Positions 8,313 through 15,081 of a stretch of DNA of 64,000 nucleotides are shown here, in pieces. Below the pieces are notes generated by a model. The model saw nothing but the letters and a program-made list of their open reading frames with translations. It did not search any database and was not told where the DNA came from. A program made the position numbers and the translations under genes. The stretch comes from Chitinophaga silvisoli (lineage in GTDB: Bacteria > Bacteroidota > Bacteroidia > Chitinophagales > Chitinophagaceae): the NCBI RefSeq assembly GCF_003412465.1, contig NZ_QTJV01000004.1, forward strand, positions 62,001-126,000. Reading direction: 5' to 3'. How positions within the stretch are numbered: the stretch's first letter is position 1; each line of letters opens with the position of its first letter.

Positions 8313-9287
8313 ATGAGAATAGTAACGCTGGAGGAACATACATCGTTCCCGGAAATGAGCGCACTGCTGCCTGAAAGTATATTGAAAGAAAGACGTTCTT
8401 TGGGGCTTATGCAGGATAAACTGGCGGATATCACTGGTGAACGTTTAGGATCTATGCAGGAAACCGGGATTTCCACACAGGTATTATCAATTGAAAATAC
8501 CGATGTATACCTGCTATCCGGAGGGGATGCAGCCAACTTTGCGTCAAAATATAATGACTTGCTGGCGGAGAAAATAAAGGGCCACCCGGAATCATTTACA
8601 GCATTTGCACTACTTCCTGTAAGCAATCCGGCAGCTGCAGCAGCAGAACTGGAACGTACTGTAAAGACTTATGGTTTTCGTGGTGCCATGATTAAAGGCA
8701 CCATTAACGGGGAGTTCCTGGATGCGCCAAAATATGCCCCTATTTTTGAGCGGGCGGAGGCACTTGGGGTACCTATCTATATTCATCCCGGGATACCGCC
8801 TAAAGAGGTTATAAATGCCTATTACAGCAACGTAGGGGATACCCCGGGACCTAATGAAGCCATTGCCTGTTATGGATGGGGATGGCATTCAGAAACGGCC
8901 ATTCATATTTTACGTTTATTAGCAGCAGGTGTGTTTGATCAATATCCTAAGTTGAAAATCATTATTGGGCATATGGGTGAGATGCTGCCTATGATGTGGT
9001 CCAGGGCTAATAAGGTTTTCACACCGGGAATGGCAGGAAAGAACAAGCGGACACTGATTGAAACTTTCAAAGCCCAGCTCTTTATTACTACCAGTGGTAT
9101 TTTCACACCCGCCCCCTTACAACTTGTCATTGATACCATCGGTATTGACAATATTATGTTCTCTATAGATTATCCTTTCAGCAGTAACCAGGTAGGTGTT
9201 GATTTCTTACATGCGCTTGAGTTGCCGGAAGAACAACTGGCGAAAATTGCACACTTAAATGCAGACAAGCTCCTGGGACTTAAATAG
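8313..9287 (+). CDS. amidohydrolase-2 family enzyme (ACMSD / resorcylate decarboxylase-like)
   Basis: The protein of about 324 residues is a metal-dependent TIM-barrel enzyme of the amidohydrolase-2 group, which includes aminocarboxymuconate semialdehyde decarboxylase and gamma-resorcylate decarboxylase. Visible metal and active-site motifs are TLEEH at the N-terminus, YIHPG in the middle, IIGHMGE, and SIDYPFSS near the end. Non-oxidative decarboxylation or hydrolysis of an aromatic-derived acid is likely; the substrate is unknown. I chose the ATG at 8313 over a TTG two codons earlier, because it gives the usual MRIVTLEEH opening. An AraC regulator follows 23 bases downstream on the same strand. 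Confidence 0.88.
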   Translation: MRIVTLEEHTSFPEMSALLPESILKERRSLGLMQDKLADITGERLGSMQETGISTQVLSIENTDVYLLSGGDAANFASKYNDLLAEKIKGHPESFTAFALLPVSNPAAAAAELERTVKTYGFRGAMIKGTINGEFLDAPKYAPIFERAEALGVPIYIHPGIPPKEVINAYYSNVGDTPGPNEAIACYGWGWHSETAIHILRLLAAGVFDQYPKLKIIIGHMGEMLPMMWSRANKVFTPGMAGKNKRTLIETFKAQLFITTSGIFTPAPLQLVIDTIGIDNIMFSIDYPFSSNQVGVDFLHALELPEEQLAKIAHLNADKLLGLK

Positions 9288-9298
9288 GCAGGAAATGC

Positions 9299-9306
9299 TA
9301 TTTTTG
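9299..9306 (+). promoter_or_regulatory. -7 promoter box close to AraC start
   Basis: TATTTTTG fits TAnnTTTG and ends four bases before the ATG at 9311. It would give the regulator its own, leaderless transcript in addition to any read-through from the amidohydrolase gene. No -33 TTG is present at the usual spacing. Confidence 0.45.
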
Positions 9307-9310
9307 TTGC

Positions 9311-10162
9311 ATGAAGCGTGTTCCAGTCAGCAAGTTACAGGATAAAAGTAAACTGGGGTTTCAGTTGAAACCATCGGCAAAGGAAGCAGCCACTGCTCAG
9401 CAATCGAAAGCGAAGGGCGCACACCGGGATGATCATTATATTTTCTTTATTACGCTGGAAGGCAGTGGCTCTACGGTTGTAGACTTTGAAGAGAAAATTG
9501 TAGGACCTAATACCCTGTATTACATTCTTCCGGAACAAATACACTACCGGATCATTACTAAAAAAGCAAAGGGGTGGTTCTTAGCTGCCGATCCGGCGCT
9601 GGTCGATCCGGCTTGCAGGGATATTATTGAAAGCTGGTCAGGGTTCCAGGAACCGATTGTTTTAAGTGCCGGAGAGATCCAAGACTATGATATGCTGTTG
9701 GGTATTTTATATCGCAAAGCATATGAGCAGGAAGCTAATCTATCAGTACTTCATTCTTTGCTCCGTTCTTTTTTTGAAATGGCTGCCAGTACGATTCAAA
9801 TACATTCAAAGGCGGTATCCCACAACTCCAGGCCAGCTATCATATCTATGCAGTTCAAAAAGTTGCTGAATGAAAATATACAGCAATTTAAAACACCGGC
9901 AGCGTATGCAGAGATGCTCCATATCTCGGAGCCCTATCTCAACGAAGCATTGAAAAAAACGACTGGTTCGACTGTATCTTTTTGGATTAAATATAAAATG
10001 CTGACTGAGGCTAAACGTCTCTTATATTTTACTGACCTGAATGTAAAACAGATTGCGGGTGAATTGGGGTTTGAGAATCATTCCTACTTTTCTCAGATCT
10101 TTTTAAAGGAGACAGGTATGACAGCGCTGACCTTTCGCAGGCAATCAAGAGAAAGGGAATAA
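9311..10162 (+). CDS. AraC family transcriptional regulator
   Basis: The 283-residue protein has an N-terminal cupin-like half (HRDDHYIFFITLEGSGSTVV, then YYILPEQIHYRI) and a C-terminal AraC DNA-binding half (MLHISEPYLNEALKKTTGS and VKQIAGELGFENHSYFSQIFLKETG). Its architecture and several motifs parallel the AraC protein at 4092-4955, so the two are probably paralogues. It follows the amidohydrolase gene by 23 bases and is the likely regulator of that enzyme. Its 3' end is 11 bases from the stop of a convergent HxlR gene. Confidence 0.92.
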   Translation: MKRVPVSKLQDKSKLGFQLKPSAKEAATAQQSKAKGAHRDDHYIFFITLEGSGSTVVDFEEKIVGPNTLYYILPEQIHYRIITKKAKGWFLAADPALVDPACRDIIESWSGFQEPIVLSAGEIQDYDMLLGILYRKAYEQEANLSVLHSLLRSFFEMAASTIQIHSKAVSHNSRPAIISMQFKKLLNENIQQFKTPAAYAEMLHISEPYLNEALKKTTGSTVSFWIKYKMLTEAKRLLYFTDLNVKQIAGELGFENHSYFSQIFLKETGMTALTFRRQSRERE

Positions 10163-10173
10163 CAGGCAGCTTT

Positions 10174-10545
10174 TTATGCCTTTACAAATTCTCCTTTTTG
10201 CGTAGCTACCATATTTCCCCATCCCAGTATTGCATTCAGCATCGGAGTACAGGATTTACCGAATTCAGTCAGGCTGTAGACAACCTTAAGCGGGGGCTTT
10301 TTCCCATAGACTTTCTTGGAGATCAGGTCATCTTCTTCCAGCTGTTTCAGTTGTATGCTCAATGTTCTTTCTGTAACACCCGGCAATGCTTTTCTTAATT
10401 CACTATATCGCTTCTCCTCATCCATTAAGTGATACAGTATGACTGCCTTCCACTTCCCTCCTACCAGATCCATTGCCACACTTACTGTACAAGGATATAA
10501 TTTATTATTGACCTTTATAAATTCACTTTGACATTCTATATCCAT
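10174..10545 (-). CDS. HxlR family winged-helix regulator
   Basis: The 123-residue protein has the family core: Cys in LYPCTVSVAMDLVGGKWKAV, the recognition region RYSELRKALPGVTERTLSIQLKQLE, and a wing ending in VVYSLTEFG. It is divergent from the NmrA-type NAD(P)-binding gene at 10632, with an 86-base gap that contains a perfect 8-base-arm palindrome and two overlapping promoters. It should repress itself and the NmrA gene until an inducer, probably an electrophile or oxidant, acts on it. The inducer cannot be named. Confidence 0.93.
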   Translation of the reverse strand: MDIECQSEFIKVNNKLYPCTVSVAMDLVGGKWKAVILYHLMDEEKRYSELRKALPGVTERTLSIQLKQLEEDDLISKKVYGKKPPLKVVYSLTEFGKSCTPMLNAILGWGNMVATQKGEFVKA

Positions 10546-10561
10546 AACACCAGTTTTATAG

Positions 10562-10581
10562 AACTATCCTAATGGATAGTT
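10562..10581. promoter_or_regulatory. candidate HxlR operator
   Basis: AACTATCC-TAAT-GGATAGTT is a perfect inverted repeat with 8-base arms. It lies directly downstream of the minus-strand -7 box, where the HxlR transcript starts, and directly upstream of the plus-strand -33 TTG. A bound dimer could therefore block both genes. The assignment to this HxlR protein rests on position. Confidence 0.65.
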
Positions 10582-10582
10582 A

Positions 10583-10616
10583 TTGCAAATTTATCGAAGC
10601 CCCAATAGTTTTGCAA
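10583..10616. promoter_or_regulatory. interlocked divergent promoters (HxlR / NmrA)
   Basis: On the plus strand, TTG at 10583-10585 is followed after 20 bases by TAGTTTTG at 10606-10613. On the minus strand, TTG at 10616-10614 is followed after 20 bases by TAAATTTG at 10593-10586. Both fit the Bacteroidota TTG-N(17-23)-TAnnTTTG pattern. Each -33 element abuts or lies close to the other promoter's -7 box, so the two polymerases cannot bind together. Confidence 0.7.
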
Positions 10617-10631
10617 CTATAAATTTTACTT

Positions 10632-11576
10632 ATGGGAGAAGATAAACCGCTCATTACCATCGTTGGTATCCTGGGCAAGCAGGGTCATAGTGCAGCAAAT
10701 ACACTACTGAAGGACGGACGTTTCCGTGTGCGCGGGATTACGCGCCGGGTAGATTCGCCGGCGGCGCTGGAATTGATCAGACAAGGTGCAGAATTGGTGA
10801 ATATACCACTTGATCTGGGGTATAAAAATGAGTTTGTAAAAGCGTTCCGTGGCTCAGCAGGTGTGTTCCTGATGACCCCGGGAATAGTGCCACCGCAAAC
10901 ACATGAGTTTGAATTAGGAAAAGAACTGGCAGACGCAGCGGCAGCAGCGGGTGTGCAACACATTGTGTTCAGTAGCCTGGAGAATGTAGATAAGATAAGC
11001 GGCGGGAAGCTCTTTGCACCACATTTCACGGATAAGGCACGTGTAGCTGAATATATTAATACGCTCCCTGTGAACAGTACCATGATCCAAATGGCATTCT
11101 TTTTCACCAACCTATTAGAGTTTTATCCTCCTGTTTTGCGGGGTGATACACTCGTGTTTCCCATCTATCTGCCAAAGGATTTTAGAGCGCCATATGTGGA
11201 TCCTATAACAGCTACAGGGCCTGCAGTACTGGAGATCCTTTTACATCCGGATAAATATGCCGGGAAGACTTTACCAGTGATTGGAGAATTTTTATCTCCG
11301 CAGGAAATGGTGGATACTTTTGTCAGGGTAACAGGAAAGAAGGCTGTATATGGCGATGCCTATACAAGAGAAAAATTCCTGCAGTTACTACCTGCTTTTG
11401 CATCAAATGAGTTGTTAGTGAGTGAGATCCTGGGAATGGCAAGGTATGCAGTTGAATATGGTTATTACAGCAAAGAGCGTGATTTGAACTGGAGCCGTGA
11501 GATCAACCCCGGTACTTTGAACTGGGAACAGTTTCTGCGCACCACGGGCTGGCAAGGGCAACAGGTATCTTATTAA
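10632..11576 (+). CDS. NmrA family NAD(P)-binding protein
   Basis: This 314-residue protein is an atypical SDR of the NmrA type. It has an N-terminal Rossmann fold with VGILGKQGHSAANTLL (residues 11-26), GAELVNIPLDL, a strand with GVFLMTPG, and HIVFSSLENVD, but lacks the classical Tyr-x3-Lys pair. Family members act as redox sensors or as quinone or isoflavone reductase-like enzymes. It is driven by the plus-strand promoter at 10583-10613 and stands opposite the HxlR gene, a common pairing for quinone-type stress. Enzyme or sensor activity cannot be decided from sequence. Confidence 0.87.
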   Translation: MGEDKPLITIVGILGKQGHSAANTLLKDGRFRVRGITRRVDSPAALELIRQGAELVNIPLDLGYKNEFVKAFRGSAGVFLMTPGIVPPQTHEFELGKELADAAAAAGVQHIVFSSLENVDKISGGKLFAPHFTDKARVAEYINTLPVNSTMIQMAFFFTNLLEFYPPVLRGDTLVFPIYLPKDFRAPYVDPITATGPAVLEILLHPDKYAGKTLPVIGEFLSPQEMVDTFVRVTGKKAVYGDAYTREKFLQLLPAFASNELLVSEILGMARYAVEYGYYSKERDLNWSREINPGTLNWEQFLRTTGWQGQQVSY

Positions 11577-11580
11577 TAAC

Positions 11581-11688
11581 AGAGGTTGGATCAAAGGTAA
11601 ATTCCTCTGGATTAATAAGGATACCTGATGGCGGGAATTATGTTTTTTTAATGCCCGATGCCTTTAAATTATTTTTGATCCAACCTCT
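11581..11688. terminator. long-loop 15-base inverted repeat between convergent genes
   Basis: AGAGGTTGGATCAAA (11581-11595) and its perfect complement TTTGATCCAACCTCT (11674-11688) enclose 78 bases. The right arm is followed by a T run (to 11694), so a transcript from the NmrA gene could fold and stop there. The right arm also encodes the last residues (EVGSK) of the enoyl-CoA hydratase on the other strand. Terminator function is an inference; the loop is much longer than usual. Confidence 0.5.
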
Positions 11689-12503
11689 TTTTTTCTTAGC
11701 AGCTCTTCCAGTTTCAGTTCCCCCGTTACCGTTTGAGCACCATGCTGCAGGGCATGCATCATGATCTCCGTTACTGCGGGATTAAATACGAGTGATTCCC
11801 AGGCATCATTTTCTGCTTTAAATCCTGCTATATTTTTTACAGGAGATAAAACCTGTTTTGTTTTGGCAAGTACCCCCTCAGGTAAAGCGGCGATATTATG
11901 TGCCAGCTGACTTACAAAGGTATCTAGTGAGGCATCCGGCAATGCACGATTGATCCATCCATATCGTTCTGCCGTAGCGGCATCAAACAGGTCAGCACCC
12001 AGGATTACTTCCAATACCCGGCTACGGGTCATTTTTTCTGATAGATACTGTGTAGCGCCACCGCCGGGTATAATACCCATCAATGCTTCACATTGCGCCA
12101 GTTTCCCTTTTTCAAGTGAAGCAAAGCTCATATCTGCAGCTGTTACAAATTCAGCACCACCACCGCGTGCAATACCTTTCAGTTTTACGATCGTCACCTG
12201 CGGCTGGTCTCTCAACATCTCTCCTACTGCCTGAAATAGATTGAAACCTTCCGGAGCTGTCGCCTGCAATTGATTAAAGATCTCGCGCTCTTCAAGGATA
12301 TTGATATCTACATGTGCAATAAAAAAATCAGGGTTGGCACTGTCGAACACAATTACTTTTACATCGTTGTTATCAGACAATTCTTTCAGCATCTGCTTTA
12401 ATGCAAGGATCAGTGAACCGCTCAGCACATTGACCGGAGGGTTATTCAAAGTGATATTTGCTACACCGTTTGCTATGCTGAGTTGCAATAAATTTGCTTT
12501 CAT
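11664..12503 (-). CDS. enoyl-CoA hydratase/isomerase family protein
   Basis: The 279-residue protein has the crotonase fold: LNNPPVNVLSG near residues 19-29, the oxyanion-hole segments IVFDSANPDFFIAHVDI and GIARGGGAEFVTAADMSFA, and IPGGGATQYL. Members hydrate or isomerise acyl-CoA thioesters or cleave related substrates. The usual catalytic Glu positions are not obvious, so the exact reaction is open. It is divergent from an HxlR gene, unlike typical beta-oxidation operons. The C-terminal tail (KKEVGSKII) is encoded by one arm of the 15-base inverted repeat and may be a late extension. Confidence 0.85.
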   Translation of the reverse strand: MKANLLQLSIANGVANITLNNPPVNVLSGSLILALKQMLKELSDNNDVKVIVFDSANPDFFIAHVDINILEEREIFNQLQATAPEGFNLFQAVGEMLRDQPQVTIVKLKGIARGGGAEFVTAADMSFASLEKGKLAQCEALMGIIPGGGATQYLSEKMTRSRVLEVILGADLFDAATAERYGWINRALPDASLDTFVSQLAHNIAALPEGVLAKTKQVLSPVKNIAGFKAENDAWESLVFNPAVTEIMMHALQHGAQTVTGELKLEELLRKKEVGSKII

Positions 12504-12528
12504 TTCACAAAGTTTTAATTTTACTTAG

Positions 12529-12536
12529 CAAATGTA
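12529..12536 (-). promoter_or_regulatory. -7 box for the enoyl-CoA hydratase gene
   Basis: TACATTTG matches TAnnTTTG on the minus strand, 25 bases before the ATG at 12503. A TTG at the usual -33 distance was not found. For the HxlR gene on the other strand, TTG at 12494-12496 and TAATTTTA at 12516-12523 (19 apart, last base off consensus) are a weaker match. Confidence 0.4.
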
Positions 12537-12590
12537 ACCGTGACACAAACTGATTTTAAAAATGCTATGGTAGACGATAGCACCCTGACA

Positions 12591-12950
12591 ATGAAAGATA
12601 AAAAGACAAAACCATACATCTGTACCACAATGGATGAAAAAGAAATCAGGTATGCCCAGGATGCACTGTATGTGCTGAGTGGTAAATGGCGGATGCCTGT
12701 GATATTAGCCCTGCATAACGGATTGCGCAGGTACAGGGAGATTGCGCAGAGTATACCGGGGATTACGTTTTCCATGCTGTCGAAAGAATTGCAGATCATG
12801 GAACTGAATAACCTGGTGCTGCGGATGGAAGATCCTGACTTCCCTAAGCATGTGGAATATAAGTTGACTGAATACTGTGAATCATTATATCCGATTGTAG
12901 AAAGTTTAGTGAATTGGGGAAGAGAACATCGAAAAGTCATCAGTACATGA
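12591..12950 (+). CDS. HxlR family winged-helix regulator
   Basis: The protein has the HxlR core: Cys in YICTTMDEKEIRYAQDALYV followed by LSGKWRMPVILAL, RRYREIAQSIPGITFSMLSKELQIME, and YKLTEYCESLYPIVESLVNWG. The start is uncertain. In-frame options are GTG 12540, ATG 12567, ATG 12591 and ATG 12630; I prefer 12591 because it keeps the sensor Cys and gives a normal length of 119 residues. It is divergent from the enoyl-CoA hydratase gene and should control it. It shares the QD-x-VLSGKW wording with the regulator at 542-892. Confidence 0.88.
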   Translation: MKDKKTKPYICTTMDEKEIRYAQDALYVLSGKWRMPVILALHNGLRRYREIAQSIPGITFSMLSKELQIMELNNLVLRMEDPDFPKHVEYKLTEYCESLYPIVESLVNWGREHRKVIST

Positions 12951-13249
12951 TGTATTCCTCAAGTTGTGAATGTTGTTTCCCCAATATGTGACAGGCTCAT
13001 ACTCGCGCTTTCTCAAAATACAATTCTCTGATTTCTACTTATTTGGGTAGTTTTTTAATCAGGCAATTTCCGCTTTCTACCGTGGAAATTCACATGTATT
13101 TTATCTATTATGCAACAAACTGATTAAGTTAACTTCTATTGGTTATCAACATCTTCGATTTTTATCTGGTACATACGGCATACTTATTGGCTAAATCCTC
13201 AATGCGTTTTTTTCCCATATATTTCTATTTGTAAATATTAATTAGAACT
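12951..13249. other. intergenic region with no gene seen
   Basis: This AT-rich stretch of about 300 bases precedes the sigma-factor gene. I see no open frame with coding character, no hairpin terminator with a T run, and no full TTG-N20-TAnnTTTG promoter. It probably holds the promoter of the sigma/anti-sigma pair, but I cannot point to it. Confidence 0.4.
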
Positions 13250-14284
13250 ATGCTACATCAACTTGCAAATTTGCCAGACAGTGAGCTCATGGCCAGAGCA
13301 AGAAAATTGAAAGATGAGGAAGCAGCTGGAATTTTACTGGAGAGATATAGCCATTTGCTGGCCGCAGTGTCCTTACCTTCTTTAAATAACTACGACAATA
13401 CCCCTGATGAATTTTTCCCGTCTTTATTAAAAAGGCTCTTTAAAAGTTTGCAGACACAGACGATCCCTAAAATAGGCGAATGGATGCAGTTCTTCATCAA
13501 GTCACAAAGTAACAGGGAAGCGAGGAATACTTATTATTTCCCTACTTCTGCATCCAGCGATATTACCAGGCTTGAAAATAAGGCAGAAAAAGCCAACAGT
13601 AATTTACTGCAAAGAAAAGAACTGACGGCTACCATGAAAGAAGCCTTTGATGATTTAGACGCATCCCACAAAGAAGTATTGAAAGAGTTCTATTTTGATC
13701 AGAAGACTTTTGCTGAAATAGCGGCTGACAGGGAATATACCATGGATAAGATCAGGAAAATGATTAAGCGGTCCAAACAGGAATTAGCTTCTCTTATTTT
13801 GGAGAAACTGGAATATGCGAAAATCAATAAACATACAAGACCGGTAAATGAGACACCTGAACCAGTATTGGTAATAGAAAATGAACCACCCAAAAAGCGG
13901 AAAAAGAGCAGTACTTCATCTCTGAAAAATGCAGCTCCCCGGAAGCAAAAACAGAGTGACACAATGGTAGTTGAAGAGAAACAGGAACCGGCATTAGTGC
14001 TGATATCGGCAAAATCAGCCATACAGGAACAGGAATCGCAGCCAGCAGGCATACTGATATCTGTAGATGAGGGACAGGAAGCAGCCACGCTAAGGGTAGC
14101 TGTACAAGCTGAGGAAAATCTCCAGGCAATTAAACCGGCACCTACTTTAGTACTGGTCTCTGCCAATTTAGAAACGGAAATAGAAAATTCAGGCAATCAA
14201 GAACAAGATTCAAATCAAGGATATGCAAACTCCCGAAAACAAGGACAAGATATTAAAGATCTTCAGCAAGGTTCGTTGTTTTAG
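13250..14284 (+). CDS. sigma-70-like (ECF-type) factor with long disordered tail
   Basis: The first 185 residues follow the ECF layout: a region 2-like part (LPDSELMARARKLKDEEAAGIL, then IGEWMQFFIKSQSNREAR) and a region 4 helix-turn-helix (AFDDLDASHKEVLKEFYFDQKTFAEIAA, then MDKIRKMIKRSKQEL). The remaining 155 residues are unlike a normal sigma factor: a basic patch (PPKKRKKSSTSS) and four similar short motifs, PEPVLVIE, EPALVLIS, PAGILISV and APTLVLVS, near residues 203, 244, 263 and 295, set in acidic, Gln-rich, probably unfolded sequence. The last 62 bases overlap the anti-sigma gene, so the two should be translated together. It may direct transcription of surface or stress genes. Confidence 0.75.
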   Translation: MLHQLANLPDSELMARARKLKDEEAAGILLERYSHLLAAVSLPSLNNYDNTPDEFFPSLLKRLFKSLQTQTIPKIGEWMQFFIKSQSNREARNTYYFPTSASSDITRLENKAEKANSNLLQRKELTATMKEAFDDLDASHKEVLKEFYFDQKTFAEIAADREYTMDKIRKMIKRSKQELASLILEKLEYAKINKHTRPVNETPEPVLVIENEPPKKRKKSSTSSLKNAAPRKQKQSDTMVVEEKQEPALVLISAKSAIQEQESQPAGILISVDEGQEAATLRVAVQAEENLQAIKPAPTLVLVSANLETEIENSGNQEQDSNQGYANSRKQGQDIKDLQQGSLF

Positions 14285-15011
14285 TAAAGATCAACTTCCC
14301 CGTTATGTAGATGGCCGTTTAACGCATGTTGAAAAGCACCTCCTGGAACAGCATCTTGTGAATTGTGAGCTTTGCAGCAGCGCTGTTGAAATTCTTCAAA
14401 AGCCAAAGTATCATGCACAATACCAGGCGATGGGTGTGAAAGTGCAGGAGCTGATACGCAGCAATGAAATAGCCCCGGTGTATGAGACTGAACGCTACCA
14501 GAAGAAAATAGAAACAGAGGAAAAGTTCCTCACCTACTTCTGGAGTGTAGTTGCGGCGGCCCTTGTAACCGGTCTCGTATTCCTGATCACGCAACAGACA
14601 AAAACAGACAACGGACATCCTGCTATTGTAAAAACGGAAAAGGTAGCTGCACAGGAAACGGTATCTCCCGGCACTGCCCATACCGATACGGTGGCTACAG
14701 GAGAAGGAGACAGTACTGCTGCTGCGCCTCCTGTATTAGCAACAGCAGCAACAACAACTGAAACAGATCAGTCTATTTTTAAAACAGCCATGGCACATTA
14801 TTACAAAGGTAACCTGGATGATGCCATGCCCTTACTTACAAAGTTGACAACAGATACCAGCAGCAATTACAGGGAACTAGCCCGGTATCAGCTGGCCATG
14901 TGTTTTAAATATAAAAAGCAGAAAGTCAAAGCGCGGAATATGTTTAAGGAATTAGTGAGGATGGATGGACGGATGAAAAAAAGAGCCCAGTTAGCATTGA
15001 ATAACCTATAA
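14223..15011 (+). CDS. zinc-finger anti-sigma factor, membrane-bound, with periplasmic TPR
   Basis: The 262-residue protein starts with a cytoplasmic zf-HC2-type domain with the H-x3-C-x2-C motif (His44, Cys48, Cys51 in EQHLVNCELC), which in this family holds a sigma factor at the membrane. One membrane helix follows (WSVVAAALVTGLVFLIT, about residues 105-122). A Thr/Ala-rich linker leads to a C-terminal TPR-like domain (AMAHYYKGNLDDAMPLLTKL, ARYQLAMCFKYKKQKVKARNMFKEL) that should lie in the periplasm and could sense an envelope signal. The start lies inside the sigma gene, in another frame, with 62 bases of overlap. Confidence 0.85.
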   Translation: MQTPENKDKILKIFSKVRCFSKDQLPRYVDGRLTHVEKHLLEQHLVNCELCSSAVEILQKPKYHAQYQAMGVKVQELIRSNEIAPVYETERYQKKIETEEKFLTYFWSVVAAALVTGLVFLITQQTKTDNGHPAIVKTEKVAAQETVSPGTAHTDTVATGEGDSTAAAPPVLATAATTTETDQSIFKTAMAHYYKGNLDDAMPLLTKLTTDTSSNYRELARYQLAMCFKYKKQKVKARNMFKELVRMDGRMKKRAQLALNNL

Positions 15012-15019
15012 TTATCTGA

Positions 15020-15055
15020 GAGGAAGAATGAAAGATCATTCTTCCTCATTTTTTA
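15020..15055 (+). terminator. intrinsic terminator after the sigma/anti-sigma pair
   Basis: GAGGAAGAATG (15020-15030) and CATTCTTCCTC (15037-15047) form an 11-base perfect stem with a 6-base loop, followed by ATTTTTT. It ends the plus-strand unit just before the convergent sulfatase. Confidence 0.85.
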
Positions 15056-15081
15056 GTAGCTACCTATCTTCCTTCAGGTTT

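Noticed and set aside
13699..14196. 165-codon open frame on the minus strand opposite the sigma-factor tail
   Set aside because: The sigma frame continues without break and overlaps the anti-sigma gene as expected. The opposite frame has no recognisable domain or start signal.
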